DNA from: an uncultured Prevotella sp.
GTDB lineage: Bacteria > Bacteroidota > Bacteroidia > Bacteroidales > Bacteroidaceae
Length of the DNA: 52,272 nucleotides
Reading direction: 5' to 3'
NCBI GenBank assembly: GCA_900770025.1
Contig: CAAGIW010000029.1
Span: 1 to 52,272, forward strand
Part shown: in pieces, positions 1 to 9,200 of the stretch
Position numbering within the stretch: the stretch's first letter is position 1
Layout of the letters: each line of letters begins with the position of its first letter
Program-made: the position numbers and the translations under genes
The notes under the pieces: generated by a model
The model's input: only the letters and a program-made list of their open reading frames with translations
Told to the model about the DNA's origin: nothing
Databases searched by the model: none

Positions 1-120
1 AACAGATGTCTTTACGTTTTGAGGGAGCAATGGGGTTCCATTGTAACCGATAAGCGGAAAGACAGATGACAAAAAGAAAGCACGTTTGCGCATAACAGTC
101 TAATGGACGATTTGGGATAA
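1..120 (+). repeat. Partial MITE-like repeat, upstream copy
   Basis: These 120 bp align without gaps to 5717-5836 with seven mismatches (positions 4, 45, 48, 54, 81, 83 and 107), about 94 percent identity. The downstream copy is part of a longer element with inverted ends; here the window begins inside the element, so its left inverted end, if present, lies upstream. It sits just before trpE, so a copy flanks each end of the trpEGDCFA block. No ORF of note lies in it. Confidence 0.85.
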
Positions 121-166
121 AGAAAAGACACATAACAAAGAAACACAAGAAAACATCGTCACTACC

Positions 167-1576
167 ATGAATTTCCAATACACCACCGAGAGCCGCACCA
201 TGCTTGCCGACCTATATACGCCTGTGGGGGTATATATGCGCATGAGAGACATTTGTGCGCAAAGCATGTTGTTAGAGAGTTCTGACTACCACGAGGCATC
301 CAACAGCCGTTCGTTTATCGGCCTCAACCCCATTGGATGCGTTTCCATAGGGCATGGGAACGCCGTATGCCACTGGCCAGACGGAAGCACATCGGAAAGC
401 GAAGTGAACACAGGGCATCCCACAGAGGAGGTGATCAACGGTTTTCTCAGCCACATCAGCATCACCGGCAGCAGGGCAGACGTATGCGGCCTCTACGGCT
501 ACACCTCGTTCAACGCCGTGAGGTATTTTGAAAACATACAGGTAAAAGACTGTACCATGGAAAAGAACGATGCGCCCGACATGATGTACATATTATATAA
601 AGACATCATTGTGTTCGACCATTACAACAACCTGCTCACACTTGTCACACTGAACAGCGACACAGACAGCACCGCCGCACAGCAGCATATAGACGAACTG
701 GTGAAACAGATGAACAAGAACACCGTGCACGACTATGGTTTCCACGTTGTTGGCGACACCACTTCGCCACTCACCGACGAGCAGCACAAGGCCAACATCC
801 GCAAAGGTATTGCCCACTGTCTGCGTGGCGACGTGTTCCAAATAGTGCTGTCGCGCCGCTTCATCCAGAAATATGAGGGAGACGATTTCAAACTCTACCG
901 CGCTCTCCGCTCCATCAATCCCTCTCCCTACCTGTTCTATTTCGACTTCGGCGGCTTCCGCATCTTCGGTTCTTCTCCCGAAACTCACTGCAGGATAGAG
1001 GATGGCAGGGCATACATCGACCCCATTGCCGGCACCACAAAACGCACAGGGGATGCCGAAGCCGACAGAAAGGGAGCGGAATACCTGAGAAATGATGCCA
1101 AGGAGAACGCCGAACACGTGATGCTGGTGGACCTGGCAAGAAATGATTTGAGCAGAAACTGCCACAACGTAAAGGTGGATTTTTATAAAGATTTGCAATA
1201 CTACTCACACGTTATCCATTTAGTGTCCAGAGTAAGCGGGCAACTTGATGAAGGTGCTGATGCAGTCAAGGCATTTATAGACACCTTCCCTGCCGGCACC
1301 TTGTCAGGCGCACCGAAGGTAAAGGCCATGCAACTGATTAGCGAAATAGAGCCACACAACAGGGGAGCCTATGGCGGTTGCATCGGCTTCATCGGCACAC
1401 AGGGCAACCTGAACCAAGCCATCACCATCCGCACCTTTGTGTCGCGCAACGGCGAATTGTGGTTCCAAGCAGGCGGAGGCATTGTGGCTAAGAGCAACGA
1501 GGAATACGAACTGCAGGAAGTGAACAACAAGTTGGGAGCCCTGCGCAAGGCCATGATCAAGGCAGAACAAATGTAA
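167..1576 (+). CDS. trpE: Anthranilate synthase component I (TrpE)
   Basis: 469 residues, cytoplasmic. Catalyses chorismate plus ammonia (delivered by TrpG) to anthranilate, the first committed step of tryptophan synthesis. The N-terminal part carries the LLES motif (residues 35-38) that in this family forms the tryptophan feedback site, so the enzyme is probably feedback-inhibited. The C-terminal chorismate-binding domain shows GDVFQIVLSRR, the GSSPE and PIAGTTKRTG segments, LVDLARNDLSRN, PAGTLSGAPKVKAM and the terminal QAGGGIVAKSNEEYE motif, all typical of TrpE rather than PabB or isochorismate synthase. Length is normal for Bacteroidota TrpE. It is the first complete gene of the trp block, 48 bp before trpG. 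The start at 167 leaves a full N-terminal domain; no Shine-Dalgarno is visible, as usual in this phylum. Confidence 0.96.
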   Translation: MNFQYTTESRTMLADLYTPVGVYMRMRDICAQSMLLESSDYHEASNSRSFIGLNPIGCVSIGHGNAVCHWPDGSTSESEVNTGHPTEEVINGFLSHISITGSRADVCGLYGYTSFNAVRYFENIQVKDCTMEKNDAPDMMYILYKDIIVFDHYNNLLTLVTLNSDTDSTAAQQHIDELVKQMNKNTVHDYGFHVVGDTTSPLTDEQHKANIRKGIAHCLRGDVFQIVLSRRFIQKYEGDDFKLYRALRSINPSPYLFYFDFGGFRIFGSSPETHCRIEDGRAYIDPIAGTTKRTGDAEADRKGAEYLRNDAKENAEHVMLVDLARNDLSRNCHNVKVDFYKDLQYYSHVIHLVSRVSGQLDEGADAVKAFIDTFPAGTLSGAPKVKAMQLISEIEPHNRGAYGGCIGFIGTQGNLNQAITIRTFVSRNGELWFQAGGGIVAKSNEEYELQEVNNKLGALRKAMIKAEQM

Positions 1577-1624
1577 CAGGGGGAATCAAGAAGCACCACA
1601 TATCCACACATTAACGCAAGCAAT

Positions 1625-2194
1625 ATGAATATTGTTATCATCGACAACTACGATTCGTTTACCTATAACCTGAGCCATTTGGTCAAAGACTTAGGAGCAA
1701 AGGTAAGTGTATTGCGCAACGATTGTTTTGAACTGGCGCAATTAGCGCAGTTCGACAAAATCATCCTCAGTCCTGGACCCGGGATTCCACAAGAGGCAGG
1801 ACTGCTGACACAGGTCATCAGCACCTACGCCGGCACCAAGCCGATATTAGGAGTGTGCCTGGGGCACCAAGCCATCGGCGAGGTGTTTGGCGGCACGCTA
1901 CAGAACCTGACCGACGTTTTCCACGGAGTGGCCACAGAGGGAACTCATTTTGAAAACGATTATATATTCAAGGACGTTCCACCACGTTTCACTATGGGCA
2001 GATACCATTCGTGGGTAGTGGCCAAAGAACAGTTTCCGCCATGCTTGGAGATAACGGCCGTGAGCGATGAGGGACAAATCATGGCACTCAGGCACCGGCA
2101 CTACGACATCCACGGCATACAGTTCCATCCCGAAAGCATCCTCACTCCCATGGGGAGAACGATTGTAAATAATTTCCTTGCACATCAAGACTGA
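1625..2194 (+). CDS. trpG: Anthranilate synthase component II, glutamine amidotransferase (TrpG)
   Basis: 189 residues, the class I glutamine amidotransferase subunit that hydrolyses glutamine and channels ammonia to TrpE. The N-terminus IIDNYDSFTYNL and the oxyanion-loop segment SPGPGIP are characteristic. The catalytic triad is visible: nucleophile Cys78 in GVCLGHQAI, and the His/Glu pair in GIQFHPES near residues 170-174. It is a stand-alone TrpG, not fused to TrpD as in enterobacteria. It could in principle also serve PabB (aminodeoxychorismate synthase), but its place between trpE and trpD argues for the tryptophan role. The stop lies 38 bp before trpD. Confidence 0.95.
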   Translation: MNIVIIDNYDSFTYNLSHLVKDLGAKVSVLRNDCFELAQLAQFDKIILSPGPGIPQEAGLLTQVISTYAGTKPILGVCLGHQAIGEVFGGTLQNLTDVFHGVATEGTHFENDYIFKDVPPRFTMGRYHSWVVAKEQFPPCLEITAVSDEGQIMALRHRHYDIHGIQFHPESILTPMGRTIVNNFLAHQD

Positions 2195-2232
2195 CGAAAC
2201 AGAACACACTATACATATATATTAATAGAACC

Positions 2233-3243
2233 ATGGAAAACTCAATGAAAGAAATACTCAACCGATTGCTCAACCATGAGGAGTTGACAAGAGAGGAAAC
2301 CAAAAACATTCTTTTGGGAATCACCCGCAGCGAATATACCATAGAGCAGATCTCTGCCTTGCTCACCGCCCTGCAGATGAGAGGCATCTCGGTGGAGGAA
2401 CTGTTAGGATTCAGAGACGGCATACTGGAAACCGGAGTGCCCGTACCCCTGCAATGCGACCGCTATATCGACGTGGTTGGCACCGGAGGCGACCGAAAGA
2501 ACACGTTCAACATCTCCACCACCTCCTGCTTTGTCATTGCAGGAGCAGGATATAAAGTGGCCAAGCACGGCAACTATGCGGCCACAAGCACCAGCGGAGC
2601 CTCCAATGTGATAGCTCACCACGGTGTGAAATTCACCGACGACATCGACCGATTGAACAAGTGCATAGACGAGTGTGGCATCGTGTATCTGCATGCCCAG
2701 CTGTTTGCCAAGGCCATGAAGTTTGTTGGTCCTATCCGAAAGAACCTGCAGTTTCCCACCTGCTTCAACCTATTGGGGCCCATTGTGAACCCCTCAAAGC
2801 CACAGTGCCAACTGTTGGGCGTGGCAAATCTGGATCAGATGAGGCTGTATCACAACGTGTATCGCAAGATAGGCATCGACTTCGGCATTGTGAACAGCAT
2901 CGACGGCTACGATGAAATATCACTCACTAACAACTTCAAAGTAACCACCAACCAGTATGAACGCATCTTCAGCCCGCAAGACTTAGGCTTTGATGTTGCC
3001 AAACCCGAGGAGTTGCAGGCAGGAGCCAACGAAGAAGAGGCGGCCAAAATCTTTGACAGTGTGCTGGAAAACAGGGCCTTGCCTGCACAGAAGAACATCG
3101 TGTTGGCCAATGCTGCTTTCGGCATTCAGGTGCTGGAGCGCGGCCAAAAGGATATTCACGAGTGTATAGAAATTGCCCGTGAGTCCATCGACAGCGGCAA
3201 GGCGCTGCAAACATTCAAGAAATTCGTGGAACTGATGGCTTGA
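2233..3243 (+). CDS. trpD: Anthranilate phosphoribosyltransferase (TrpD)
   Basis: 336 residues, cytoplasmic. Transfers phosphoribosyl from PRPP to anthranilate, the second pathway step. The PRPP-binding loop VGTGGDRKNTFNIST, the glycine-rich KHGNYAATSTSGASNV segment and NLLGPIVNP are visible; these are the three conserved blocks of the TrpD family. Length is normal for a monofunctional TrpD. Met5 (ATG at 2245) is an equally good start, because family members usually begin near MKxIL; I keep 2233 because it fits the gap to trpG. Four bases separate its stop from trpC, so translation is probably coupled. Confidence 0.95.
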   Translation: MENSMKEILNRLLNHEELTREETKNILLGITRSEYTIEQISALLTALQMRGISVEELLGFRDGILETGVPVPLQCDRYIDVVGTGGDRKNTFNISTTSCFVIAGAGYKVAKHGNYAATSTSGASNVIAHHGVKFTDDIDRLNKCIDECGIVYLHAQLFAKAMKFVGPIRKNLQFPTCFNLLGPIVNPSKPQCQLLGVANLDQMRLYHNVYRKIGIDFGIVNSIDGYDEISLTNNFKVTTNQYERIFSPQDLGFDVAKPEELQAGANEEEAAKIFDSVLENRALPAQKNIVLANAAFGIQVLERGQKDIHECIEIARESIDSGKALQTFKKFVELMA

Positions 3244-3247
3244 AAAT

Positions 3248-4042
3248 ATGAAGGATATTTTAGAAGAGATCGTGGCACACAAGCGACAAGAGGTGGCAGA
3301 GTTCAAGAAACAGACAGACAGGCATCTGCTGCAACAAGAGGTGGAAAGCCTGATGCTCCACTCCCCTGCCCCGGCATCCATGTCGCAGGCACTGAGGTCG
3401 TCGGCCACAGGCATCATAGCAGAGTTCAAGCGCAAGTCGCCCTCCAAGGGATGGATCAAGGAGAATGGCAGTGCCGCCGTCATCCCCCTGAGCTATCAGC
3501 AGCAGGGCGCGGCAGCCGTCAGCATCCTCACCGACAGCCATTTCTTTGGCGGTGCAGATGCCTTCATCACCACGGCACGCAACAGCGGAGTCACTCTCCC
3601 CATACTCTACAAGAACTTTGTCATCGACGAGTACCAACTTCTACAGGCACGCCGCTGCGGAGCCTCTGCGGTATTGCTCATCGCCTCATGCCTGTCCAAA
3701 GCAGAATGTGCCCGTCTCACGCAGGTTGCTCACCAGCTGCAACTGGAAGTGCTGCTTGAGATGCACCACGAAAAGGAGTTGGAATATGCCGACTGCGGTG
3801 CCGACATGTTTGGGATCAACAACCGTAGTCTTGGCACCTTTGTCACCGATGTGCAACATTCGTTCCGTATGGCAACGCTTCTTCCCGATGCAAGCGTCAA
3901 GGTGAGCGAAAGCGGCATCTCCCATCCCGCCATCGTCAAGGAACTGAGAGAGGCCGGCTACAACGGATTCCTCATCGGAGAACATTTCATGAAACAAGAA
4001 AAGCCCTCAGAGGCGCTTCACCAATTCATATCACAACTATGA
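3248..4042 (+). CDS. trpC: Indole-3-glycerol phosphate synthase (TrpC)
   Basis: 264 residues, a TIM-barrel enzyme that closes the indole ring of CdRP with loss of CO2 and water. Signature segments are AEFKRKSPSKGWI (catalytic Lys region, strand 1), SILTDSHFFGG, LYKNFVIDEYQ, GINNRSLGTF, KVSESGI and the phosphate-binding FLIGEHFMK near the C-terminus. It is monofunctional, since TrpF is a separate downstream gene; the enterobacterial enzyme is a TrpC-TrpF fusion. The stop codon TGA at 4040-4042 overlaps the ATG of trpF at 4039-4041 (ATGA arrangement), a sign of translational coupling. Confidence 0.95.
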   Translation: MKDILEEIVAHKRQEVAEFKKQTDRHLLQQEVESLMLHSPAPASMSQALRSSATGIIAEFKRKSPSKGWIKENGSAAVIPLSYQQQGAAAVSILTDSHFFGGADAFITTARNSGVTLPILYKNFVIDEYQLLQARRCGASAVLLIASCLSKAECARLTQVAHQLQLEVLLEMHHEKELEYADCGADMFGINNRSLGTFVTDVQHSFRMATLLPDASVKVSESGISHPAIVKELREAGYNGFLIGEHFMKQEKPSEALHQFISQL

Positions 4043-4719
4043 TCGTCAAAGTATGCGGAATGACCAAGCCTGCCAACATCAGAGAGGTGGTAGAGGCAGG
4101 AGCACAGTGGATAGGCATGATCTTTTGGAACAAATCGCCAAGATATGTTCCCATGCAGGGCATCATGGCAGGCATCGTGCCCGACAAGAGTAGCCTTGCA
4201 AAGGATGTATTCGGCAGTGCCAAGCGCGTGGGCGTGTTTGTTGACGACACTCCCCAAAGCATCATCACCCATGCGGTGCAGTTTCATCTCGACTATATCC
4301 AACTGCACGGACAGGAGTCGTCCACACTGATAAGGAACCTGAAAGAAACTCTCCTGCCCAACCTCTGTCCGGGCATCAAGTTCATCAAGGCGTTGAGCAT
4401 CAAGCACAGCGATGACCTGGCCTGCTGGGAGGAATACCGCCATTGTGCCGACTATCTGCTGTTCGACACAAAATGCTCCTGTGTGGGCGGCAGCGGCCAC
4501 AAGTTCAACTGGCAACTGTTGGAACAATACCACGGAGACATTCCTTTCCTGTTGAGCGGGGGCATCAGCGAAGAAGATGCCTTGGCCATCAGCACCCTGC
4601 ACCATCCCATGCTCCACGGCATAGACCTCAACTCACGGTTTGAGACAGCACCCGGCATCAAGGATGCCAAACGTATCCAATCTTTCATCCAAACACTGAA
4701 CCGACATGAACAAGATTAA
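4039..4719 (+). CDS. trpF: Phosphoribosylanthranilate isomerase (TrpF)
   Basis: 226 residues, TIM barrel. Performs the Amadori rearrangement of PRA to CdRP, the step before TrpC. Shows KVCGMTKPANI with the catalytic Cys near the N-terminus, FWNKSPRYV, VGVFVDDTP, YIQLHGQES, the FDTK segment with the catalytic Asp, and the phosphate-binding LLSGGISEEDA and GIDLNSRFE blocks. Length is near the upper end for the family. It overlaps trpC by 4 bp and trpA by 14 bp, the tightest packing in the operon. Confidence 0.94.
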   Translation: MIVKVCGMTKPANIREVVEAGAQWIGMIFWNKSPRYVPMQGIMAGIVPDKSSLAKDVFGSAKRVGVFVDDTPQSIITHAVQFHLDYIQLHGQESSTLIRNLKETLLPNLCPGIKFIKALSIKHSDDLACWEEYRHCADYLLFDTKCSCVGGSGHKFNWQLLEQYHGDIPFLLSGGISEEDALAISTLHHPMLHGIDLNSRFETAPGIKDAKRIQSFIQTLNRHEQD

Positions 4720-5482
4720 CGAACTATTCCGAAACAATACTGACAGGAAACTCCTGTCGCTGTACTTCTGTGCAGGATGCCCCACCCTGCAGGGCACTGC
4801 CGACGTGATACTTACCCTCCAGGCAGGGGGCATTGACATGATTGAGGTGGGCGTGCCGTTCAGCGATCCCATGGCAGACGGACCAGTGATACAGGATGCC
4901 GCCACCAAGGCCCTGCGCAACGGCATGACACTCGACCTGCTGTTTACACAACTGGAAAGCATCAAGGACAAAGTACACATTCCGCTGCTGCTCATGGGCT
5001 ATCTCAACCCCATCATGCACTATGGGTTCGAAGCATTCTGCAAGCGGTGTGTGGAATGTGGCGTTTCTGGAGCCATCATCCCCGACCTGCCGTTCAAGGA
5101 TTATATGGAACAGGTGAAGCCGGTGGCCGACAAATACGACCTGCGCATCATCATGCTCATCACCCCGGAAACCAGTGAAGAGCGCATCCGCTTCATAGAT
5201 GAGCACACCGACGGCTTCATCTACATGGTGTCTTCGGCCGCCATCACCGGTGCGCAGAAAAGTTTTGATGAGCAGAAACAGCAGTACTTCAGGCGGATCA
5301 ATGCCATGCAGCTGCATCATCCGCGCATGATAGGTTTCGGCATCAGCAACAAGCAAACTCTGGAAAGCGCATGCAATAATGCCGCAGGTGCCATCATCGG
5401 CAGCAAGTTTGTCACCCTGCTCAACGAGAGCAAGAATGCCCAAGAGGCATTAGACAAACTGTATGACGCACTGAAAATGTAA
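4706..5482 (+). CDS. trpA: Tryptophan synthase alpha subunit (TrpA)
   Basis: 258 residues, TIM barrel. Cleaves indole-3-glycerol phosphate to indole and glyceraldehyde 3-phosphate; indole is tunnelled to TrpB. The catalytic acids are visible as Glu47 in MIEVGVPFSDP and Asp58 in the following MADGP. Other conserved blocks are LLLMGYLNP, GAIIPDLPF, LITPETSEERI and MVSSAAITGAQ. It is the last gene of the block. The partner trpB is not in the window; in related genomes it often stands at the head of the same operon, so it may lie just upstream of position 1. A hairpin region follows about 65 bp after the stop. Confidence 0.95.
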   Translation: MNKINELFRNNTDRKLLSLYFCAGCPTLQGTADVILTLQAGGIDMIEVGVPFSDPMADGPVIQDAATKALRNGMTLDLLFTQLESIKDKVHIPLLLMGYLNPIMHYGFEAFCKRCVECGVSGAIIPDLPFKDYMEQVKPVADKYDLRIIMLITPETSEERIRFIDEHTDGFIYMVSSAAITGAQKSFDEQKQQYFRRINAMQLHHPRMIGFGISNKQTLESACNNAAGAIIGSKFVTLLNESKNAQEALDKLYDALKM

Positions 5483-5494
5483 GAACAAGCCTCT

Positions 5495-5581
5495 AAAGAG
5501 TGCTTTTTGCAACTCTTTCCTTGTTCCGTTGTTTTCAATGATTGTATAAGGAGGGTGCGCCAACGATGACGCACCCTTCCT
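5495..5581 (+). terminator. Hairpins after trpA, probable terminator region
   Basis: Two stem-loops follow trpA. The first pairs AAAGAGT (5495-5501) with ACTCTTT (5512-5518). The second is stronger: about 11 paired bases between 5548-5559 and 5570-5581 (GGGTGCG with CGCACCC in the centre) around a 10-base loop. Neither is followed by a clean T-run, so intrinsic termination is likely but not certain. Confidence 0.55.
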
Positions 5582-5663
5582 ATATGCCCCTTGCCCCGTT
5601 GGGGCGCAACGGCACCCGACCTCTCCAAGGGAAGGAGAGCAAAGCATGAGCACAGCGATTCCG

Positions 5664-5840
5664 ATATAATCCCAAATCGGCCATTAGCGTTATGATGATA
5701 ACTGCTTATATTTTTGAACTGATGTCTTTACGTTTTGAGGGAGCAATGGGGTTCCATTGTGACTGATAAACGGAAAGACAGATGACAAAAAGAAAGTATG
5801 TTTGCGCATAACAGTCTAATGGCCGATTTGGGATAATATA
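5664..5840. repeat. MITE-like element with inverted ends, downstream copy
   Basis: The segment 5669-5834 (166 bp) begins with ATCCCAAATCGGCCATTAG (5669-5687) and ends with its exact reverse complement at 5816-5834, a 19-bp perfect terminal inverted repeat that continues imperfectly inward (CGTTATG against CATAACAG) and outward. ATATA stands directly outside the left end (5664-5668) and again at 5836-5840, which could be a target duplication or part of the ends. The interior right part repeats positions 1-120. It encodes no protein. The features fit a miniature inverted-repeat transposable element; the mobilising transposase is not in the window. Confidence 0.7.
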
Positions 5841-5920
5841 AGTATCTGATGATGAGCGAATAATGAACGCTCCAAGACTCCAATAAAGGCGCTTGTGATT
5901 CTATAACAAATCGGGGCATT

Positions 5921-6008
5921 TTCTAAAACGGTGCGTTTTGCGTTCTAAAACGGTGCGTTTTGCAATGTAAAACGGTGCGTTTTGCAATGCAAAATGGTGC
6001 GTTTTGCA
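5921..6008 (+). repeat. Tandem array of four 22-bp palindromic units (array 1)
   Basis: Four contiguous 22-bp units at 5921, 5943, 5965 and 5987. Each has the core AAAACGGTGCGTTTT (last unit AAAATGGTGCGTTTT), in which AAAACG and CGTTTT are reverse complements around GTG. The core is preceded by TTCT in units 1-2, ATGT in unit 3 and ATGC in unit 4, and followed by GCG or GCA. It lies between the trp operon and the pectin locus. Similar arrays occur at 17904, 42139 and 52106. There are no spacers, so it is not CRISPR. Confidence 0.9.
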
Positions 6009-6172
6009 AAACGACACTCAGGGAGGCTTTCTCAGCATCCCCCCAAGCCAAACAGCAGCCCCCCCCAACCTTGCCGGTCAGAATGGGTGGCAGCATCACA
6101 AATTATTTGGAAAACTGTTGAAAATTCCACCAAATAAGTCATTATTATATCCCATGATTCAAAAAATAGTCG

Positions 6173-6180
6173 TATCTTTG
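6173..6180 (+). promoter_or_regulatory. Candidate -7 box (TATCTTTG) for the GH28-GH105 gene
   Basis: TATCTTTG matches the Bacteroidota sigma-ABfr -7 consensus TAnnTTTG and lies 97 bp before the start codon of the tri-domain enzyme. I see no TTTG at the expected -33 spacing, which would fit an activator-dependent promoter. The 5' leader would be about 90 nt. Confidence 0.55.
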
Positions 6181-6277
6181 CAAAAGTGAGAGTTGCACAC
6201 AGCGATGAGTTTTTCTCCCCACCGTTGCCTCTCAAGCACTACTACGACAAACAATCTATTAAACCAATAACACAATT

Positions 6278-9200
6278 ATGAAGTATTTACAATGGCTACT
6301 GCTCTTCGTATTCTTCCCTCTCACGGCGAGTGCCGATGCTTGGGAGACGCAATACAAGCAGATTGAGCAAAGTATCAGACAACCACAGTTTGCCAACAAG
6401 GATTTCCTTATTACGAAGTATGGTGCCAATACAGCTGCAACGGCCGCTGTGAACCAGAAAGCCATCAACAAGGCCATAGCCGCATGTTCCAAGGCCGGAG
6501 GCGGAAGGGTGGTTGTGCCCGCAGGCACTTTCAACACAGGTGCCATCACGCTGCTGAGCAAGGTGAACCTGCATATAGAGAAGGGAGCCGTGCTGCAGTT
6601 CGTGTTTGAACCCGACCTCTATCCCATCGTGCTCACTCGATGGGAGGGTTTGGATTGCTGGAACCTGTCTCCGCTCATCTATGCCTACAAACAAACGGAT
6701 ATAGCCATCACGGGTGAGGGTGTCATAGACGGAGGCGGCACCAACGAAACATGGTGGAAATGGTGCGGTGCACCTCACTATGGATGGACCGAGGGCACCA
6801 TCAGCCAGCGCAACGGCAGCCGTGCCCGTCTGCTGAAGCAGGCAGAGGACGGTGTGGATATGAACGAACGCCGCTTTGACAAGAACGACGGTTTGCGCCC
6901 GCAGATGGTGAACTTCATGCACTGCGACGGCATCCTTATAGAGAATGTCACCCTGCTTCGCTCCCCATTCTGGGTGCTCCACCCCGTGCTCTCCAAGAAT
7001 GTCACGGTGAGAGGTGTCAAGATAAACAACGACGGACCTAACGGCGACGGTTGCGACCCCGAATCATGCGACGGCGTACTGATTGAGAACTGCTACTTCA
7101 ACACCGGCGACGACTGTATTGCTATCAAGAGCGGACGCAACAACGACGGACGCCTGTGGGGAAAACCCAGCGAGAACATCATCATCCGCAACTGTGAGAT
7201 GAAGAATGGGCATGGCGGTGTGGTTATCGGTAGCGAGATAAGCGGTGGCTGCCGCAACGTGTTTGCCGAGAACAACAAGATGGACAGTCCCAATCTGGAT
7301 CGCGTGGTGCGCATCAAAACCAACACTTGCCGCGGCGGTGTGGTGGAAAACATCTATGCCCGCAACATTGAGGTGGGCCAGTGCGGAGAATCGGTACTGA
7401 AAATCAACCTTGACTACGACCACAACGAGATATGCTGCCGCGGCCATCTGCCCGTGGTGCGCAACGTGAACATCGAAAACATCACCTGTCAGAAGAGCAA
7501 ATACGGCGTGCAGGTGATAGCACTCGACACCTGTACCAACGTGTATGACATCCATGTGAAGAACTGTAAGTTCAACGGTGTGGCGCAGGGCAACTTCTTC
7601 TCAGGCAAGACCCGCAACATCACATTGGAGAACCTGTATATCAATGGCGGTTTAGTGTTGCAGCAGATGCCCTACAAGCACTATAGCGAATGGCTGGTGG
7701 CATCAGAGATGAAGCGCAACCCGGAATCCTACAAGCTGGATTTCAGCAAACGTGCCAAATGGAGTTATGTGATGGGCATTGAACTTGAGTCGATGCTCGA
7801 CACCTATCTTAAATATGGCAACGAGGACATCCGCCGCTACTGCCAGTCATATACCGACACCATGATTACCGCAGAAGGCACCATCAGAGACTATAAGTTG
7901 GACGACTACAATCTCGATCAGATACGTACCGGCCATTTTGTGGCAAGGATGTACCAGAACTATCCTGAGAAAAAGAACCTCAAGGCCATGCAAACCCTGA
8001 TGAAGCAGTTGGACAAGCAACCGCGAACCAACGAGGGAGTGTATTGGCACAAGGCCATCTACGCCTATCAAGTGTGGCTCGATGGCATCTTCATGGGACT
8101 TCCTTTCCGTGCGCTCACAGCCAATATGCTGCTCAAAGGCAAGAAAGCAGAGAAGATTTATGATGATGCCGTGGACCAGATTTCCAAGACATACACGCGC
8201 ACATTGGACAAGAAGACAGGGCTGAACCGCCATGCCTGGGACGAAACCAACAAGCAGTTCTGGGCCGACAAGGAAACAGGATTGTCACAACATTGCTGGG
8301 GCAGAGCACAGGGATGGTACACCATGGCACTCATCGAACTGCTGGACGCACTGCCCGAAGACTATGCCCGCAGAGGCGAAGTGATAGAACTGCTCAAGAA
8401 AGACCTGGATGCCGTTATCAAATGGCAGGACAAGGAATCGGGTGTGTGGTATCAGGTGATGGACAGTCCCAAGGAGAAAGGCAATTATTTGGAGGCCACC
8501 TGCTCGTCCATGTTTGCCTATGCCCTGCTCAAAGCCTACCGCAAGGGATATGTAGGAGCCAAATATCGCGATGCAGGCATCAAGGCCTACCGTGGCATCA
8601 TCCACAAGTTCATCCGTGTGAATCCCGACAAAACCATCTCACTCACCCAGTGCTGCGAGGTGGCAGGCTTGGGACCGGGGGCAACGCCCGAAGTGAACGA
8701 CGCTCTGAAGAGAATAAATCCCAAGAAGAAAGCCATCAAATCCAACACTCGGCGCGACGGTTCCTACAGTTATTACATCAGCGAACCTATCCGAGAAAAC
8801 GATGCCAAGGGTGTAGGACCATTCATTTGGGCATCTCTTGAAATGGAAGCGTTAGGTTTTGACACAGAGAACACCACCTGTTCCATCGACCGACAAGCAG
8901 TAGTATATAGAAACAACCCCATCCTAAGAGAAGCCAACCCTTTGGCTTCTCTTACTGTTGGTAACGGCCATTTTGCCGCTACCGTCGATGTGACTGGTTT
9001 GCAAAGTTATCCCGAAGACTACAAACAGGGCATTCCACTCAACACCATGAGCGACTGGGGATGGCACAGTTTCCCCAACACCGACAACCTTACGCCACAG
9101 GAAACGGAAGGAAACTTCAATCTCGGACATGGCCACAATGAAATTTACGCAGTGGAATACAAGAAAGGCGGGCGCAATCAGGAAGCCACCAAGTATTTCC

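Noticed and set aside
121..166. tryptophan leader peptide or attenuator before trpE
   Set aside because: No short frame with clustered Trp codons and no terminator/antiterminator pair could be found in the 166 bp available; the real operon start may lie outside the window.
5921..6008. CRISPR array
   Set aside because: Units are directly contiguous at 22 bp with no unique spacers and no cas genes nearby; the same holds for the other three arrays.
6004..6189. 61-codon frame starting in array 1
   Set aside because: Begins inside the repeat, runs over the promoter region, and shows no similarity or start context; most likely non-coding.
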